NCBI RefSeq assembly: GCF_004337985.1
Contig: NC_043744.1
Coordinates: forward strand, 4,871,417 to 4,935,416
Direction: 5' to 3'
Length of the DNA stretch: 64,000 nt
Origin: Pyricularia pennisetigena
Lineage: Eukaryota > Ascomycota > Sordariomycetes > Magnaporthales > Pyriculariaceae
Below are positions 35,601-46,232 of the stretch, in pieces (the first letter of the stretch is position 1; each line of letters begins with the position of its first letter). Position numbers and translations under genes: made by a program. Under the pieces are notes generated by a model. It had not been told where the DNA came from and searched no databases. It worked only from the letters and a program-made list of their open reading frames with translations.

Positions 35601-35613
35601 AACCACAATCAAA
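32604..35613. other. Intergenic region between divergent genes
   Basis: Three kilobases without a supportable gene, between the methyltransferase-like gene (minus) and the small secreted protein (plus). An A16 run is at 32821-32836. The proximal 220 nt before 35614 form a clear promoter and pyrimidine-rich leader. Open frames such as 33139-33423 (minus) and 34149-34415 (plus) show no family features; I cannot tell whether any are relics. Confidence 0.4.
35393..35400 (+). promoter_or_regulatory. TATA box of the small secreted protein gene
   Basis: TATATAAG lies 221 nt upstream of the ATG at 35614 and is followed by a T/C-rich leader. This arrangement is common for strongly expressed or inducible fungal genes. 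The assignment rests on sequence and position only. Confidence 0.55.
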
Positions 35614-36219
35614 ATGTTCTTCTCCAAGACCATCATCCTCGCTCTCGCCACCACCGCTGTGGCCCTCCCTACCAGCCACCAGTTGGACAAGCGCGCCGGT
35701 ATTCTCAAAAAGGAGCCCTATGCCCAGTTCCAGGTCTCGGACGGCGTCGGCGGCGACGCCTTGGCCGAAGTGCAGAAGAAGTTCCCGGTATGAGCTCACT
35801 CTTGCCTCATGACAAACCCTATCCACGTCCAAGAACCAACGCATTACTTACACACTTCCTTCCAGATCGACGAGGCCAAGATCGCAAGCCTTGATCCGGC
35901 CGATCTCCAGATCATCAAGGACGCCCGCCTCACAGCCGAGAAGGCCGAGACGGAAGCCTTCGACCCCGCCATCGCCAAGGCTACCGGCGAAGAAAAGAAC
36001 GAGCTGGAAGTGGGCAAGATCAAGAACAAGGTCCTGAAGCTACAGCTTGAGGTCCAGGGAATCGAGGCCGAGCTGGCCCAGACAAAGACTCTGGATGCAA
36101 AAGAGAAGAAAAAGAAGGAAGCCAAGCTCGAAGAGGAGAAGAAGAAGCTGACCACGAATATTGCCGAGGACAAGAAGAATGCCGGAAAAAAGAGCAAGAG
36201 CGTTCCCTTTAACGGTTAA
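35614..36219 (+). CDS. Small secreted Lys-rich coiled-coil protein
   Basis: Two exons, 35614-35787 and 35866-36219, with a 78-nt intron (GTATGA...TTCCAG), give 175 residues. The N-terminus MFFSKTIILALATTAVALP is a classical signal peptide. Lys26-Arg27 form a possible Kex2-type processing site. The mature part lacks cysteine and is highly charged: DEAKIASLDPADLQIIKDAR, a long helical EVGKIKNKVLKLQLEVQGIE stretch, then Lys/Glu-rich repeats to the end (KNAGKKSKSVPFNG). A coiled coil is likely. It resembles small secreted proteins of filamentous fungi, but I know no proven function. The absence of cysteine sets it apart from typical disulphide-rich effectors. The strong TATA box and leader suggest high expression. 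The antisense frame 35844-36197 is only its Lys/Glu-rich shadow. Confidence 0.85.
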
Positions 36220-37570
36220 GATCGATACTCGGTGTTCGCTCATGGGGCTATCACCGCGGGCCAGGTAATTTTGGGACGTCATGGACTTTGTGTAAGCTGT
36301 ATCTTTTACGCACTTTCCAGGGCTGTTTGTAATTATTCTCAATATGGAGAATTTTTTTAATGCCATTGCATACCATATATTACTCTCTTTCTCACTTTGT
36401 TGCAACTCCTGGGGTTGATTCATGTGGACCAACCTATACTCCGGGCTTGACTGAGCAGTGTGAGCACTTGAAATGGTCCTGCAGACCTTACATCAATCCT
36501 TAAGCGAGACCAAAAAGCCGTGTGATGAAAGGCTCCCTATTCACTTCCACACGATTGAACTAACCCACGCTTACTTGCATAACTTACCTACCCAGCCTAT
36601 CTGATCCCAATTGCGGGTTGTCAACCATCATGCCAAGCCTCGGGCCGACCGAGAGTGCCAAAGCCGGCCTTCCGGTAGTTTGATGAGGCAGTAGACCTTA
36701 GGATGTATCGTTGACTGGTTTTAGGGTTGAGGCTTAAGAAACGAAACTTGTGGCCCAAAGTCAAGCCAAAAGTTTTCAGACCTAACAACACCTTCTTTTG
36801 GTTTGGGGGAGGACTCGGGAGTGCAGACTTGCGACCCACCGAGTAAGAAAAAAAGAAAAAAAAAAAGCTGAAGCCAGAACCCACATACTACGTCAGCTAC
36901 GGCTATAGCATTAATGTAACAAGAAAGGAGAAAAGGGCTTTTTCCCCCTGTCTTCTCTTTGTTGTATAAATAAATAACAAAAAGGGAGATCTGCAGGAAG
37001 CGATTAATTCTGGCTCGGAAATTAGGCTGAAAAAGTTCATCCCAAAATGCGATTGTCGTCTCTTACTTGCATCATCGCTTCTTTAGTTTCGATTTAATCT
37101 GTAACTACGCAGTACTGATAAGACGTAATCCGGAAATCTGGTCACTGCAACTTTTTGATAGCCAAGGAACCCCCGCCTTGGTTTCTCTTTCTCCGTCCAG
37201 CACCAAGCCAAGCAGCAGATAGATCGCGTTTGACCTAGCCAAGCCTCCAAGCCACCCAACGCGGACTTATTTCGAGGATGCCGATCTCAATCCATTCCAA
37301 CTTTACTGTGTGCACAACCTTTTCTCCTTCTCCCCCGCTCCGCCAGCGACTCGATAAAACCCATTGCAATCTTGCAGGTGCTTGCGGTGACAACGCCTGA
37401 AAACACCCACCCATGTTCTCAGTGCCGGTGCGACGTGGACGACTTCCGAGCACGCAATGACCGGCAAATTTCTACGACATCATACTGCGAACAATCGATA
37501 ACGAGAACTCATATAGCGAGACGCGACAACAAAATCGAATAACCGAGCGAACCACTGCCATCTTTGACCA
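36220..37570. other. Intergenic region, secreted protein to GT31 gene
   Basis: Contains the 3' UTR of the secreted protein and the promoter of the glycosyltransferase gene, both on the plus strand. It is A/T-rich around 36840-36990. No other gene seen. Confidence 0.45.
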
Positions 37571-39053
37571 ATGGCGAGTATGCTGCGGTGGCGCCGGCGT
37601 CCGCGCATCGCGGTGCAATACCTGGCAGTCGTCTTCGCGGCACTCTCTCTATTTGTCCTTGCTCTCCCACCCGACCACCCCATCATCCTCTCAGCCCGCC
37701 TGGCGACGCACAAGTTCCTCTCCTACTTTCCCTCAGTGTACAACAATGACAAGTGGATCTTTCGGCCGTCGCAGTTCCCCGTCGACATGCGCGAGGACGT
37801 CGTGACGATCCTCAAGACAGGGTATGGGACTTGGAATCGCCTCCCGGCGCAGCTGGAGGCCCTCGGCTGGGCGTTGAACGAGACGCGCGAGCCGGGGCAG
37901 AGCATCATGGTCGTCGGCGATTATTCCTCGCATTTCCAGTCGGACCAGCACGACTTCTCGGTGCACGACATGCTTGCGGCGGCCGAGGGGAGTGACGCGT
38001 TGTACGGGATGGAACGCGGCAACCGGCTGGAACTGTACCACAGGTTGAACGATGCCATTCGTTCGGGCGATGATCACATTGTCCACCAATTGAACAGGGA
38101 ACACGGCTGGGAGCTGGATGCTATGAAGGTGAGTTCCCCACCGCGAAGGTCAAAGACAACACCACCAGTGCGGTCGGCGGTCAACTAATCCGCATGAACC
38201 CGTTATGAAGTTCATCCCGGCCCTAGAGAGAGCATGGAAGATGTTTCCCAGAAAGAAGTGGTATCTGATGCTCGACGACGACACATACGTCATCTGGCCG
38301 TCGCTACAGCTGTTACTGGGCCATCTGGATCCATCCAAGCCACTCTATGTAGGTAACGCGGTTGGTGATTACAGAAAGAGGTTCGCACACGGCGGCTCAG
38401 CCATTGTCATCTCGGGAGAGGCCATGCGACGGCTCTTTGACCACCGACCGGATGTCGTGCGAGCCGTCTATGTAGATTCCCTGACGGAAAAGTGGGGTGA
38501 CCGACTGCTGGCACAAGCGTTCCTAAAGGTCGGCATATACATCGAGGAGCGGTACTCGCGCTTCTTCAACGGAGAAAGGCCACGAACAACACGCATCACT
38601 GCCGAGAAGTTCTGCGGGCCGCTGTCCTCCTTCCATGCGCTGGCCAAACCGGGCCAGATGCTCGAGGTTGGCGAAAAGTTTCGGGGCATCACGACGCCTG
38701 TCTTCTGGGGCCAGCTCTGGCGGCTATATGGCCAGCCGGACTTTCGGAATCTGCGGCAGGAGGATGCGATCAGCGAAGGGGCGGATCACGTGGGGCTACT
38801 CGACGAGAGAGTGACAACCAGAAAAAGGGTCAAGTCGCCCGAAAAGTGCCTACGCCATTGCAACCACCTCAGGAGTTGCTTGGCCTGGAGGTGGGAGCAG
38901 GAGACGAAGACCTGTCACCTGGCTCCGTGGTTTATCATAGGAGGTGAGAATGGGTCGCTCCAACCGGGAATAAGCTCTGGTGTGAATATCCCTAAGGCGA
39001 GGAAACTGCAAGAAAAATGCCAAAGGCGTGGCGTAATGATTTCGGACATCTAA
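37571..39053 (+). CDS. GT31/Fringe-like glycosyltransferase, type II membrane protein
   Basis: Two exons, 37571-38128 and 38211-39053, with an 82-nt intron (AAG/GTGAGT; branch ACTAATC; ATGAAG), give 466 residues. One hydrophobic segment at about 14-31 (VQYLAVVFAALSLFVLAL) indicates a type II Golgi membrane anchor. The catalytic domain has the metal/nucleotide-sugar DxD motif at 208-210 in KKWYLMLDDDTYVIWPSLQL, then YVGNAVGDYRKRFAHGGSAI, matching Fringe/GT31 enzymes, which transfer hexoses such as galactose or GlcNAc. Acceptor and donor are unknown. The C-terminal part has CLRHCNHLRSCLAWRWEQET then KTCHL, a Cys pattern like PAN/apple folds. The first ATG precedes the anchor and fits the family. 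After the stop there is a TTTTG repeat. Confidence 0.87.
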
Positions 39054-39109
39054 CGGGATGGATACCTGGGACATCTATCCATGAGCAACTTGTTATGCTG
39101 CATCCAGAC

Positions 39110-39141
<32 letters not shown>

Positions 39142-40260
39142 CTCTTTTGTTTTTCTTGCTGTTTGTTTCTTAGGCCATTTGAACGATAGTGATACCCACC
39201 TATGACTGAGTGAACAGCGGGCAATACTTTTGTCGCAATGCGAACCAAAAAAGAGCCTTAAGTATGCATTGTCTCCGTGCACCTTTTTTTTTTAGAAGCA
39301 GAGGGAAANNAAAAAAAAAAAAAAAAAAAGGACGACCCTTGTTTTTCAATATGTCCCATGACCTTGAGAGTATTATACGTCTGGCACTCTCGACTAGGCA
39401 ACTCCGAATCCAATAATTAGTGAACTCGGTGTGTCGGGGTTGCAGATCGCTCCGTGAATTTGACAGGTCGGAAATTGCCCCTCCCCCACGACGATGACGC
39501 ACCATTGTGCCTACCTTGCCTTCCCACAGCAGGTACATCGGGTTTGACGTCAATGTCTATTTGGCTGGAACACGTCAATTTCATAATGGATTTGAAAGCT
39601 TTTGGTTTTGAAGAATATCGACGATCGAATCGCACGACCATTATGGTCAATCAAAAACGCGGAGCTTGAGCGATCACATAACTCTAATATCTCGTATATT
39701 TGCTTTATTTCCGTACGTAACTAGGGTCCTGTATGCAAGGGTTTCGTTGTAGTCTGTTCGCATCAGTTGTCATTGCCCCTCTCCGCGACTTTCTTAGTCC
39801 CATCTTGGCCTGTTTGTCAGGACTAGTGGCAATTTCGTTCCCGCATTCTGGCGCTGGCGACAGCCACTCTTTGGCGACTGCCCAGATCCTGGCCTAACCT
39901 AAGCAACTTGTGCAGATCAATCTCTGCCGTGGATAAACTCCACCGCCTTGCCCGCTTTTGAGACCCAACATCAGCCAAGACCGAAGTCCTTCTCATCTCG
40001 CGACAACCGCAAGTCTATTCTTGTTGCTGCTCCCTCACCCGAAACCGCCTTGCATCGATCTCTCCTCCCGAAACCTAGACGACGCCACCACTGCCCAAAT
40101 TTCAGACAAGTTAAAAACACTTGACAAAAAACAAATAGATCATAGTTGTTGGTATACACGAAATAAAAGAGAAATAGCAACAAAAGATCACAAGAAGGAG
40201 AAAAAAAACACCGCATTTTCAAACACAAACACGTCAATCATAACCCCAAGACTCGCAACG
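39054..40260. other. Intergenic region with ambiguous bases, GT31 to OSBP gene
   Basis: Holds the GT31 3' UTR and the OSBP promoter and leader. Two N bases (39309-39310) sit at the start of an A19 run (39311-39329), a likely homopolymer assembly artefact. The leader just before 40261 is A-rich. No other gene seen. Confidence 0.5.
39109..39137 (+). repeat. TTTTG pentanucleotide microsatellite
   Basis: About five TTTTG units in tandem lie 56 nt after the stop codon of the GT31 gene, probably in its 3' UTR. Confidence 0.85.
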
Positions 40261-41736
40261 ATGGCGGATTCGACACCCACCCAGAACCCCCAAGCCACCG
40301 GTAGTAGCTGGACCGCTTTCTTAAAGGTAGAAACCCCCCAAATTTTGCGCATATGGAAACTTTACGGCATCGTGTTGCATAGGCGAAGAGCACTCGGGCT
40401 GACGTTAACCAAACCAACCCCACCACGCACAGTCCATCGCCTCTTTCAACGGAGACCTTTCTAGTCTGACCGCTCCGCCCTTTATCCTCTCCGGCACCAG
40501 TCTGACCGAGTTCAGCTCGTACTGGTGCGAGCATCCCTCACTCTTTGCCGCGCCCGCCAAGGAGTCGGACCCTGAGAAACGCGCCCTCCTCGTGCTCAAA
40601 TGGTTCATTTCCACTTTGAAGCAGCAATATGCCAGCCGCAGCGAGCAGTACGGTAACGAGAAGAAACCTCTCAACCCTTTCCTCGGGGAGCTATTCCTGG
40701 GCAAATGGGAGGATGAGGCCGGTACTACGGAATTGATCAGTGAACAAGTCAAGTAAGAGCCCTGTTGGCTGGGCACGACGCCTTGCTCGCTTTTTCGAGT
40801 CCCCAAAGCTGTGGTAGAGAAGCATGGACCTGTATTGACAATTTATCTACTCGCAGCCACCACCCGCCAGCCACGGCCTACAGCATCACAAATCTACCTA
40901 CCGGCGTTCATTTACAGGGGTACAATGCACAGAAGGCCACCTTTAGCAAGACCATCAACGTCAAGCAAATCGGACATGCGGTTCTGACGGTTCCAATTCC
41001 GGGCTCCACCCCGGAGGCTCCGAAGAAGGAGACCTTCTTGATCACGCTCCCCTCCCTTCACATTGAGGGATTGATTTTTGGCTCTCCTTTTGTGGAGCTC
41101 GACGGAGCAACGTACATCACGTCGTCCTCGGGCTACACATGCAAAATCGACTACAGCGGCAAGGGCTGGCTGTCGGGCAAGAAGAACAGCGTCACGGCTG
41201 TCATGTATCCGACAGGCAAGGAGAAGGATGTCTTGTACAACGTTACTGGCCAGTGGACCACGACGTTCGAGATCCATTCGGGCCCTGCCAAGCAAAACAA
41301 GCCCTCGAACCTGGTTGAGACTTATATCGCCTCGGAGCACCCCTGCAGCAAGTTGATAGTCGCGCCCATTGAGCAGCAGCACCCTCTTGAGTCGCGCCGG
41401 GCGTGGGCCAAGGTTGCGGCGGCGATTGCAAGGACAGACCTTGAGACGGTGCATGTTGAGAAGAGTAAGATCGAGCAGGCGCAGCGCGACCTGCGCGCCA
41501 AGGAGAAGGCCGAGGGTCGCATGTGGCAGCGACGGTATTTTTCGATCCGGACAGACGCGCCGGACGAGGTGCTGACGTCGCTAGGTCCCGTCGTCGGGCT
41601 GGCCACGCACGGCGACTCGGACAGGACAGGAGGCCTCTGGAGGTTTGACGAAGCCAAGGCGGAAAAGGTTAAGAAGGAGCCCAAATTGACTCCGGAGCAG
41701 GAGGCCAAGCTTGCGAAAGAAGTTCTTGGACAGTGA
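40261..41736 (+). CDS. KES1: Oxysterol-binding protein, Osh4/Kes1 type
   Basis: Three exons: 40261-40326, 40433-40752, 40857-41736. The introns of 106 and 104 nt have ends AAG/GTAGAA..CACAG and CAA/GTAAGA..CGCAG. The product is 421 residues, close to the length of yeast Osh4/Kes1. Such proteins exchange sterols for PI4P between membranes and have only the lipid-binding barrel; no PH domain is seen here. Landmarks: N-terminal lid [40 protein letters not shown], the fingerprint read here as [12 protein letters not shown] at about 126-137, and the C-terminal [15 protein letters not shown]. The canonical fingerprint has Ser where the spliced codon gives Asn129 (AAC across intron 2). A Lys-rich C-terminus ends the protein. 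The first ATG is in frame with the conserved lid. Confidence 0.92.
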
Positions 41737-42596
41737 TGATTTGATGGTTTGAGGTGGTTGGTTATGGAGTTGGCGGACGGCAATGAGGTTGGTTCACCCT
41801 TTTTTTTCTTCTTTTTCTTTCTTCCATTTCCTGCATCGGAGTTCTCTGACCTGTTAGATCACTGTGCAGGTTTCTCTTTATTTCTTTGCTTTTCTTGGCA
41901 TACATCCTAGATACGAAGTTCATAATTGATGAAAAACCTATGGAATGACGTTTTGCGGAGACGGTTGTCCACCCCGATTGGTGCGGGCCATTGCGAGAGA
42001 ACCTTTGGGAATGGGAAATTCCAGAATCATCGCATGGTGGTGCGGACCGTGTTTTGGAAGATTGAGCGCCCTCTTCGCGTGCAGTAAAGAATTCTAATAT
42101 TCTCGACACACCAAAGCGATTAGACTAGTTGGCACTGTGCTAACTGTTTCTTTGGAAGCCTTTTACAGTGTGCCGGGTGAGTTGAACTGTTTAGCACTAT
42201 GATGGATTATCGACAGGTCAATCAATGTTACTCTCTCTTCTCATAATCAAGTAATATTCCGAGTAATAGACTTATTTTGAGCACATGCAGTACAACTAGG
42301 TAGCTTAACAATTGGTAGATGAAATTCAGATTGCATCTCATCTGATGGAATTGATTTTAGTCTGGTGACGGATGTATTGGTAGTGGCTTACCAACAAGGT
42401 GCTTGGCTTGTCGAAGGGCATGGAATAGTCTGAGGAAGGTTCTAGCACTGTCTGGAGCATTCGACTTACACCATTTAACACCACACAAAGAGCTCATGAG
42501 ACGCCCATGGAAGCTGCTGGACAGAACATACACATTCTACAGTAGTAATACGAAATTTTGGGAATTTGCTAGACAGCTCCAGAGCTTGCTGGGATG

Positions 42597-42676
42597 TTCG
42601 AACATGCATGATGTAGGAGGACTTCCAGAAGACTGAGGAAGCGGTTGTTGGGGCTATAAAACAGTCCTCAGTCTTC
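42597..42676 (+). promoter_or_regulatory. Heat-shock promoter: HSE-like units, TATA box and inverted repeat
   Basis: TTCCAGAA at 42623-42630 is a head-to-head NTTCNNGAAN pair. Another GAA at 42638-42640 keeps the 10-nt spacing expected of heat-shock factor sites. The palindrome ATGTTCGAACAT surrounds 42600. TATAAAA is at 42655-42661, about 225 nt before the start codon. A perfect 12-nt inverted repeat, GAAGACTGAGGA (42628-42639) and TCCTCAGTCTTC (42665-42676), flanks the TATA box. Binding of Hsf1 is inferred from motif and from the gene it precedes. Confidence 0.65.
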
Positions 42677-42826
42677 CGAAGAGTGACGGATTTTCATTCT
42701 GAGAACAAGAACAAACACAACAAACAAGCAACTCCAACAACCTACAACATAATCATACATATACATACACACGCGCAACTCTTCAAGAGTAATTTACTCC
42801 AAATAAACTCTACACTTTCCAAGTCC

Positions 42827-42828
<2 letters not shown>

Positions 42829-42878
<50 letters not shown>
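42829..42878 (+). repeat. (CA)25 microsatellite in the Hsp20 leader
   Basis: Fifty nucleotides of uninterrupted CA repeat end 6 nt before the ATG at 42885. It must lie in the 5' UTR, since the TATA box is about 170 nt upstream. The tract is likely to vary in length between strains. Confidence 0.95.
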
Positions 42879-42879
<1 letters not shown>

Positions 42880-42884
42880 TCAAA

Positions 42885-43577
42885 ATGTCTTTCTTCAGGA
42901 ACTCCATCTACGACGACAGCGACGTGAGCTTTGCTCCAGTCTTCCGCTTCATCGACGCCTTTGATAACTTCCAGCGCGCCGCAGGAGGATACAACGGCGA
43001 CAAGGAGGTTGCAACCCAGTCCAAGGCCGGCGCCGACAACAACACAGCCAGCCGTCCGCTCCTGCGCCGGCCCGTCGCAGCCGCCTTCAACCCTCGGTTC
43101 GACGTGATCGAGACCAAGGACGCCTACGAGCTGCACGGCGAGATCCCCGGCGCCCGGCGCGAGGATGTCACCATCGAGTTCACCGAGCCGCAGACCATTG
43201 TGATCCGCGGCCGCGTCGAGCGCTCGTGGTCGTCTGGCGGCGATGATGACCAGGAAGCCAAGAATGCCCAGGACAACAACAACAACAACAAGGAAAAGCA
43301 CGAGAGCCACAAGGCCACCGTCTCTGACGAGGATGAGGAAAAGGCCCGCGAGAACGGCAAGCAAGTCACCAAGTCCGACGGCGACAAGGACGTCTCCAAG
43401 CAGTCGTCCAACAGGTACTGGGTTCAGGAGCGCAGTATCGGCGAGTTCAGCAGGACATTCACCTTCCCCGTCCGGGTCGACGAGGCCAGCGTCAAGGCCG
43501 CGCTGAACGATGGTGTGCTCAAGGTCACCGTGCCCAAGCAGGAGAAGCCTTCCAACCGCCGCATCGACATTTTGTAA
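42885..43577 (+). CDS. Small heat-shock protein, Hsp20/alpha-crystallin family
   Basis: Intronless, 230 residues. Small heat-shock proteins are ATP-independent holdases that keep denatured proteins soluble during stress. The alpha-crystallin domain begins at about residue 65 (FDVIETKDAYELHGEIPGAR, EDVTIEFTEPQTIVIRGRVE). It resumes after a charged Asp/Asn/Lys/Glu-rich insert of about 65 residues (EAKNAQDNNNNNKEKHESHK...) with SIGEFSRTFTFPVRVDEASV, then KAALNDGVLKVTVPKQEKPS. Such an insert between beta strands is typical of fungal Hsp30-type proteins. The N-terminus MSFFRNSIYDDSDVSFAPVF is also characteristic. Upstream HSE-like sites and a TATA box fit heat-induced transcription. The ATG follows a CA-repeat leader. 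Confidence 0.95.
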   Translation: MSFFRNSIYDDSDVSFAPVFRFIDAFDNFQRAAGGYNGDKEVATQSKAGADNNTASRPLLRRPVAAAFNPRFDVIETKDAYELHGEIPGARREDVTIEFTEPQTIVIRGRVERSWSSGGDDDQEAKNAQDNNNNNKEKHESHKATVSDEDEEKARENGKQVTKSDGDKDVSKQSSNRYWVQERSIGEFSRTFTFPVRVDEASVKAALNDGVLKVTVPKQEKPSNRRIDIL

Positions 43578-44319
43578 AACAAAAGAAACACAAGAGGGTC
43601 AATGAAGTAAGCTGATTTGGTGTTGTATGGCTGACGACCTGGGTTTTGAGCTTTTGAAGCCCTACAAAGACATAATGAGCACAGCACAGTACGGCTTGGG
43701 TCTTTTGCTGTGCCGGTTTCATGACTTTATACATGTAAATGTATTCTTTATGGGATTTGGGTGTTTCTGCAGCATGTTTCATGTTTTCTAGTCTAATATG
43801 TTGATTGTTTGTCAAATTTATAAGGTTTTTTTTTTCCCACTTTGACCACTACTTTACCTGCCTGATCCATTATACAGTGAAAATGACTTCAGTGGGTATG
43901 AAAAGTTTTGAGATCACGTACTATGGTGGTTTCTAATAAGATTTGTACTTGCCAAGGAAAATTGAAAGTACCTCTGTTTGTATCTTCTTTTTCATCACTA
44001 AAGGTATCGTCTGGAAAAAATTGCCAAAATTATGTATATGACCAGGGAGTGGTTTATCAGGGGCAGTTGCTCGAGTAGATTTTGACTCCAATTTATATCA
44101 TTAGGTCTGAAATATCAACAGCGACCCGTATTTGCATATGGTTTTACATTGTGAGCTATCTTATCTTAACAGAGTTCCGTTGATTGCTTAGTCTCATGCC
44201 TGAAAATTGAATGGGAGAGCGGTAATGAGCGCCTTACCTGCGCAGCTAGGCTGGCGAAACATTGAGCAACCACATTTGAAAATAACAATAAAAAAAAAAA
44301 AAAAACAGTCCACGTATTC
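43578..44319. other. Intergenic region between convergent HSP20 and PRP31
   Basis: Both 3' ends face this AT-rich stretch. An A16 run lies at 44290-44305, close to the PRP31 stop codon. Nothing else is seen. Confidence 0.5.
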
Positions 44320-46232
44320 TCACTTCTTCGTAGCTCCCGTGTCCACCCTTTTTGCCGGTGGCAAAGCTGGTTTCTTGAATACGCCATCGTCTCCGCCCCC
44401 TGAACCTCCAACCTGGGTAAAAGTTCCGCCCTTGAACCAGCGGTCTTCCTCTGCCTTTCTTTTCCTTCCCAGCTCCGCCTGAACCTTTGGATCCACAAGC
44501 TCCAGCCCCTGCATGGGCGTGAAGGCAAGTGACGACATGGTACCACCCGAGCCCAATGTGGTTCCAACTCCAGATACCCGCAAGCCCTTCCCCCTCAGGT
44601 CCAGATTTCCGGCAGTTTGCCCGAACCCCTTGAGCGAAGATGCGGCACCTCCGCTGCCCGTCGAAGTCGCTATGCCACCCCAGCCCTTGTTCTTGGCGGA
44701 CAGCTTGGCTCGTGTGCGGTTGTCCACTTGCATGGCACGTACCCTGCCGTCGTTCTGCTGCCCAATCATACCCATGCCGGCCGTTGAATCTCCAGTCCCG
44801 TAGCCGACCTCGTTCTCCTCCTTGCCGAACGCCATCCGGTTCTGGGCCTTGCGGAGATCGGTCATGGCCGTCGCGGCCTTGGCCATTCGTGCACGACGAC
44901 CACCCCGCTTCCGTGAGGGCTTGTCGTCAGGTGCCGGTAGGGCGCGTGCGCCCTTGTTCAAAGGCTTCTCCTGTAGCTTCTCGATCCGGCTGAGACAATT
45001 TTCTCGGTACTCCTCGCCCTTGGATCCATCAGGAGCTTCGTGGCTGCAATCAATCCGGGCGGCCAGGATCAACTTGGCAGACACTATCCGAAGTCCTTGT
45101 TTTTTGAGATCTGTAGGCACTTGGCGAAGGATGGGCGAGTTGTAGAGGTAACCACGTTGCCTGACGCCAACGTTTGTGGCAAAACTAGCCGCTCCGGCTC
45201 CCTTTTTGGACCCCCAGGCGGCGATGTTGCAAGCAGGAGTCTTGGCCAGACCGGTGAGACCTCCGGCGGTGTTGAGCAGCTGTGCTGCCGTGAGCGAGCC
45301 AACCATGGCTGTAAGGTTAGGCGCGAATAAGTTCATGCGCGACTGAACGTAGTCTGTAAGCGTCTTCTTGGCCTTGTCAAGGCTGATCACCATCTTACAC
45401 GCCCGCACGACCCTTTCGAGCGCTTCCGGGGACATATCTTGGCCCTTTGAAGTCGTGGCTTCAACCGTGACAATCATGAGCGAAGGCCCATCCAAGACAG
45501 ACTTGAGAGATACTCCCAAGGGGTTGTCCGTCGACAACTGAAGGGTCTTGATGTTGTCTGCGTCGAGAGGTCCATTTCCGAGCACGGCAACAACCTTTGC
45601 ATACTCCAAAGGATTCGTTATCAAGGTTTCGAGCTCAGGGAACCGCACTGAGTAATGGTCCTTGATGAACTTGTGGACGAGGACGATCTCGCTGTCGATC
45701 TGGGTTGACAAACTGTTTGACTGGGTCAAGAGATGATATTCTGGGTGATCCTCAACGTTGCCGATTGCGCCTGTTTGTGATTCAGGTGGTTGCGACTGAT
45801 AATGTGATATTTTCTGCAGGGTCCAAGCCAGACGGGTCAGGGCCGGTTCTTTGGGTGTTTTTGGAAAGATGTAAACGCCTAATCTCGCATTGCAGCAGAT
45901 AGGGAGTCAGGGGTGGGTTAAGGGGGGTTACCAACCTCGAGGATGGGTTCCAGAGTCTTCATGAGAGTTGCGACCGTCCTAATGTCGCCAATCCCAGCCA
46001 TCTGCATCTTGTCGACTTTGGCCTTCATCTCCTCGGGATCCGTCCGGTCGACGCCGCCCATCTCGTCATCCGAGCTGTCCATGTCGCCGTCCATGTCGAC
46101 ATCCCCACCGCCGCCGCCCATCAAGGCCGCGCCCTCCTCGTCGCCCATCAAACCGTCATCTTGACCGGGGCTCTCGCCGGCTTCAGAACCGGACTCGAAG
46201 TCCTGAAGCAGCTCGTCGACAAGAGTCGACAT
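44320..46232 (-). CDS. PRP31: Pre-mRNA processing factor 31 (U4/U6.U5 tri-snRNP)
   Basis: Two exons, 46232-45936 and 45813-44320, with a 122-nt intron, give 596 residues. Prp31 bridges U4 snRNA and 15.5K (Snu13) and is needed to assemble the tri-snRNP before spliceosome activation. The acidic N-terminus is followed by LMKTLEPILEKISHYQSQPP, formed across the splice. The Nop domain includes DNPLGVSLKSVLDGPSLMIV, DYVQSRMNLFAPNLTAMVGS, TGLAKTPACNIAAWGSKKGA and YLYNSPILRQVPTDLKKQGL. The basic DKPSRKRGGRRARMAKAATA follows. The donor (GAG/GTTGGT) is weak; it was chosen because it restores the frame with acceptor CTGCAG. The C-terminus is Gly-rich, as in fungal homologues. It is divergent from CLF1, another splicing factor. 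Confidence 0.95.

Larger units (their letters stand above)
41737..42884. other. Intergenic region and promoter of the heat-shock gene
   Basis: The OSBP 3' UTR followed by the promoter of the Hsp20 gene, both plus strand. The last 300 nt contain heat-shock-element-like units, a TATA box within an inverted repeat, and a CA microsatellite; these are listed separately. No gene is seen in the rest. Confidence 0.55.

Noticed and set aside
35844..36197. 117-codon minus-strand ORF over the secreted protein
   Set aside because: Phe/Ser-rich reading caused by the Lys/Glu codons of the sense gene.
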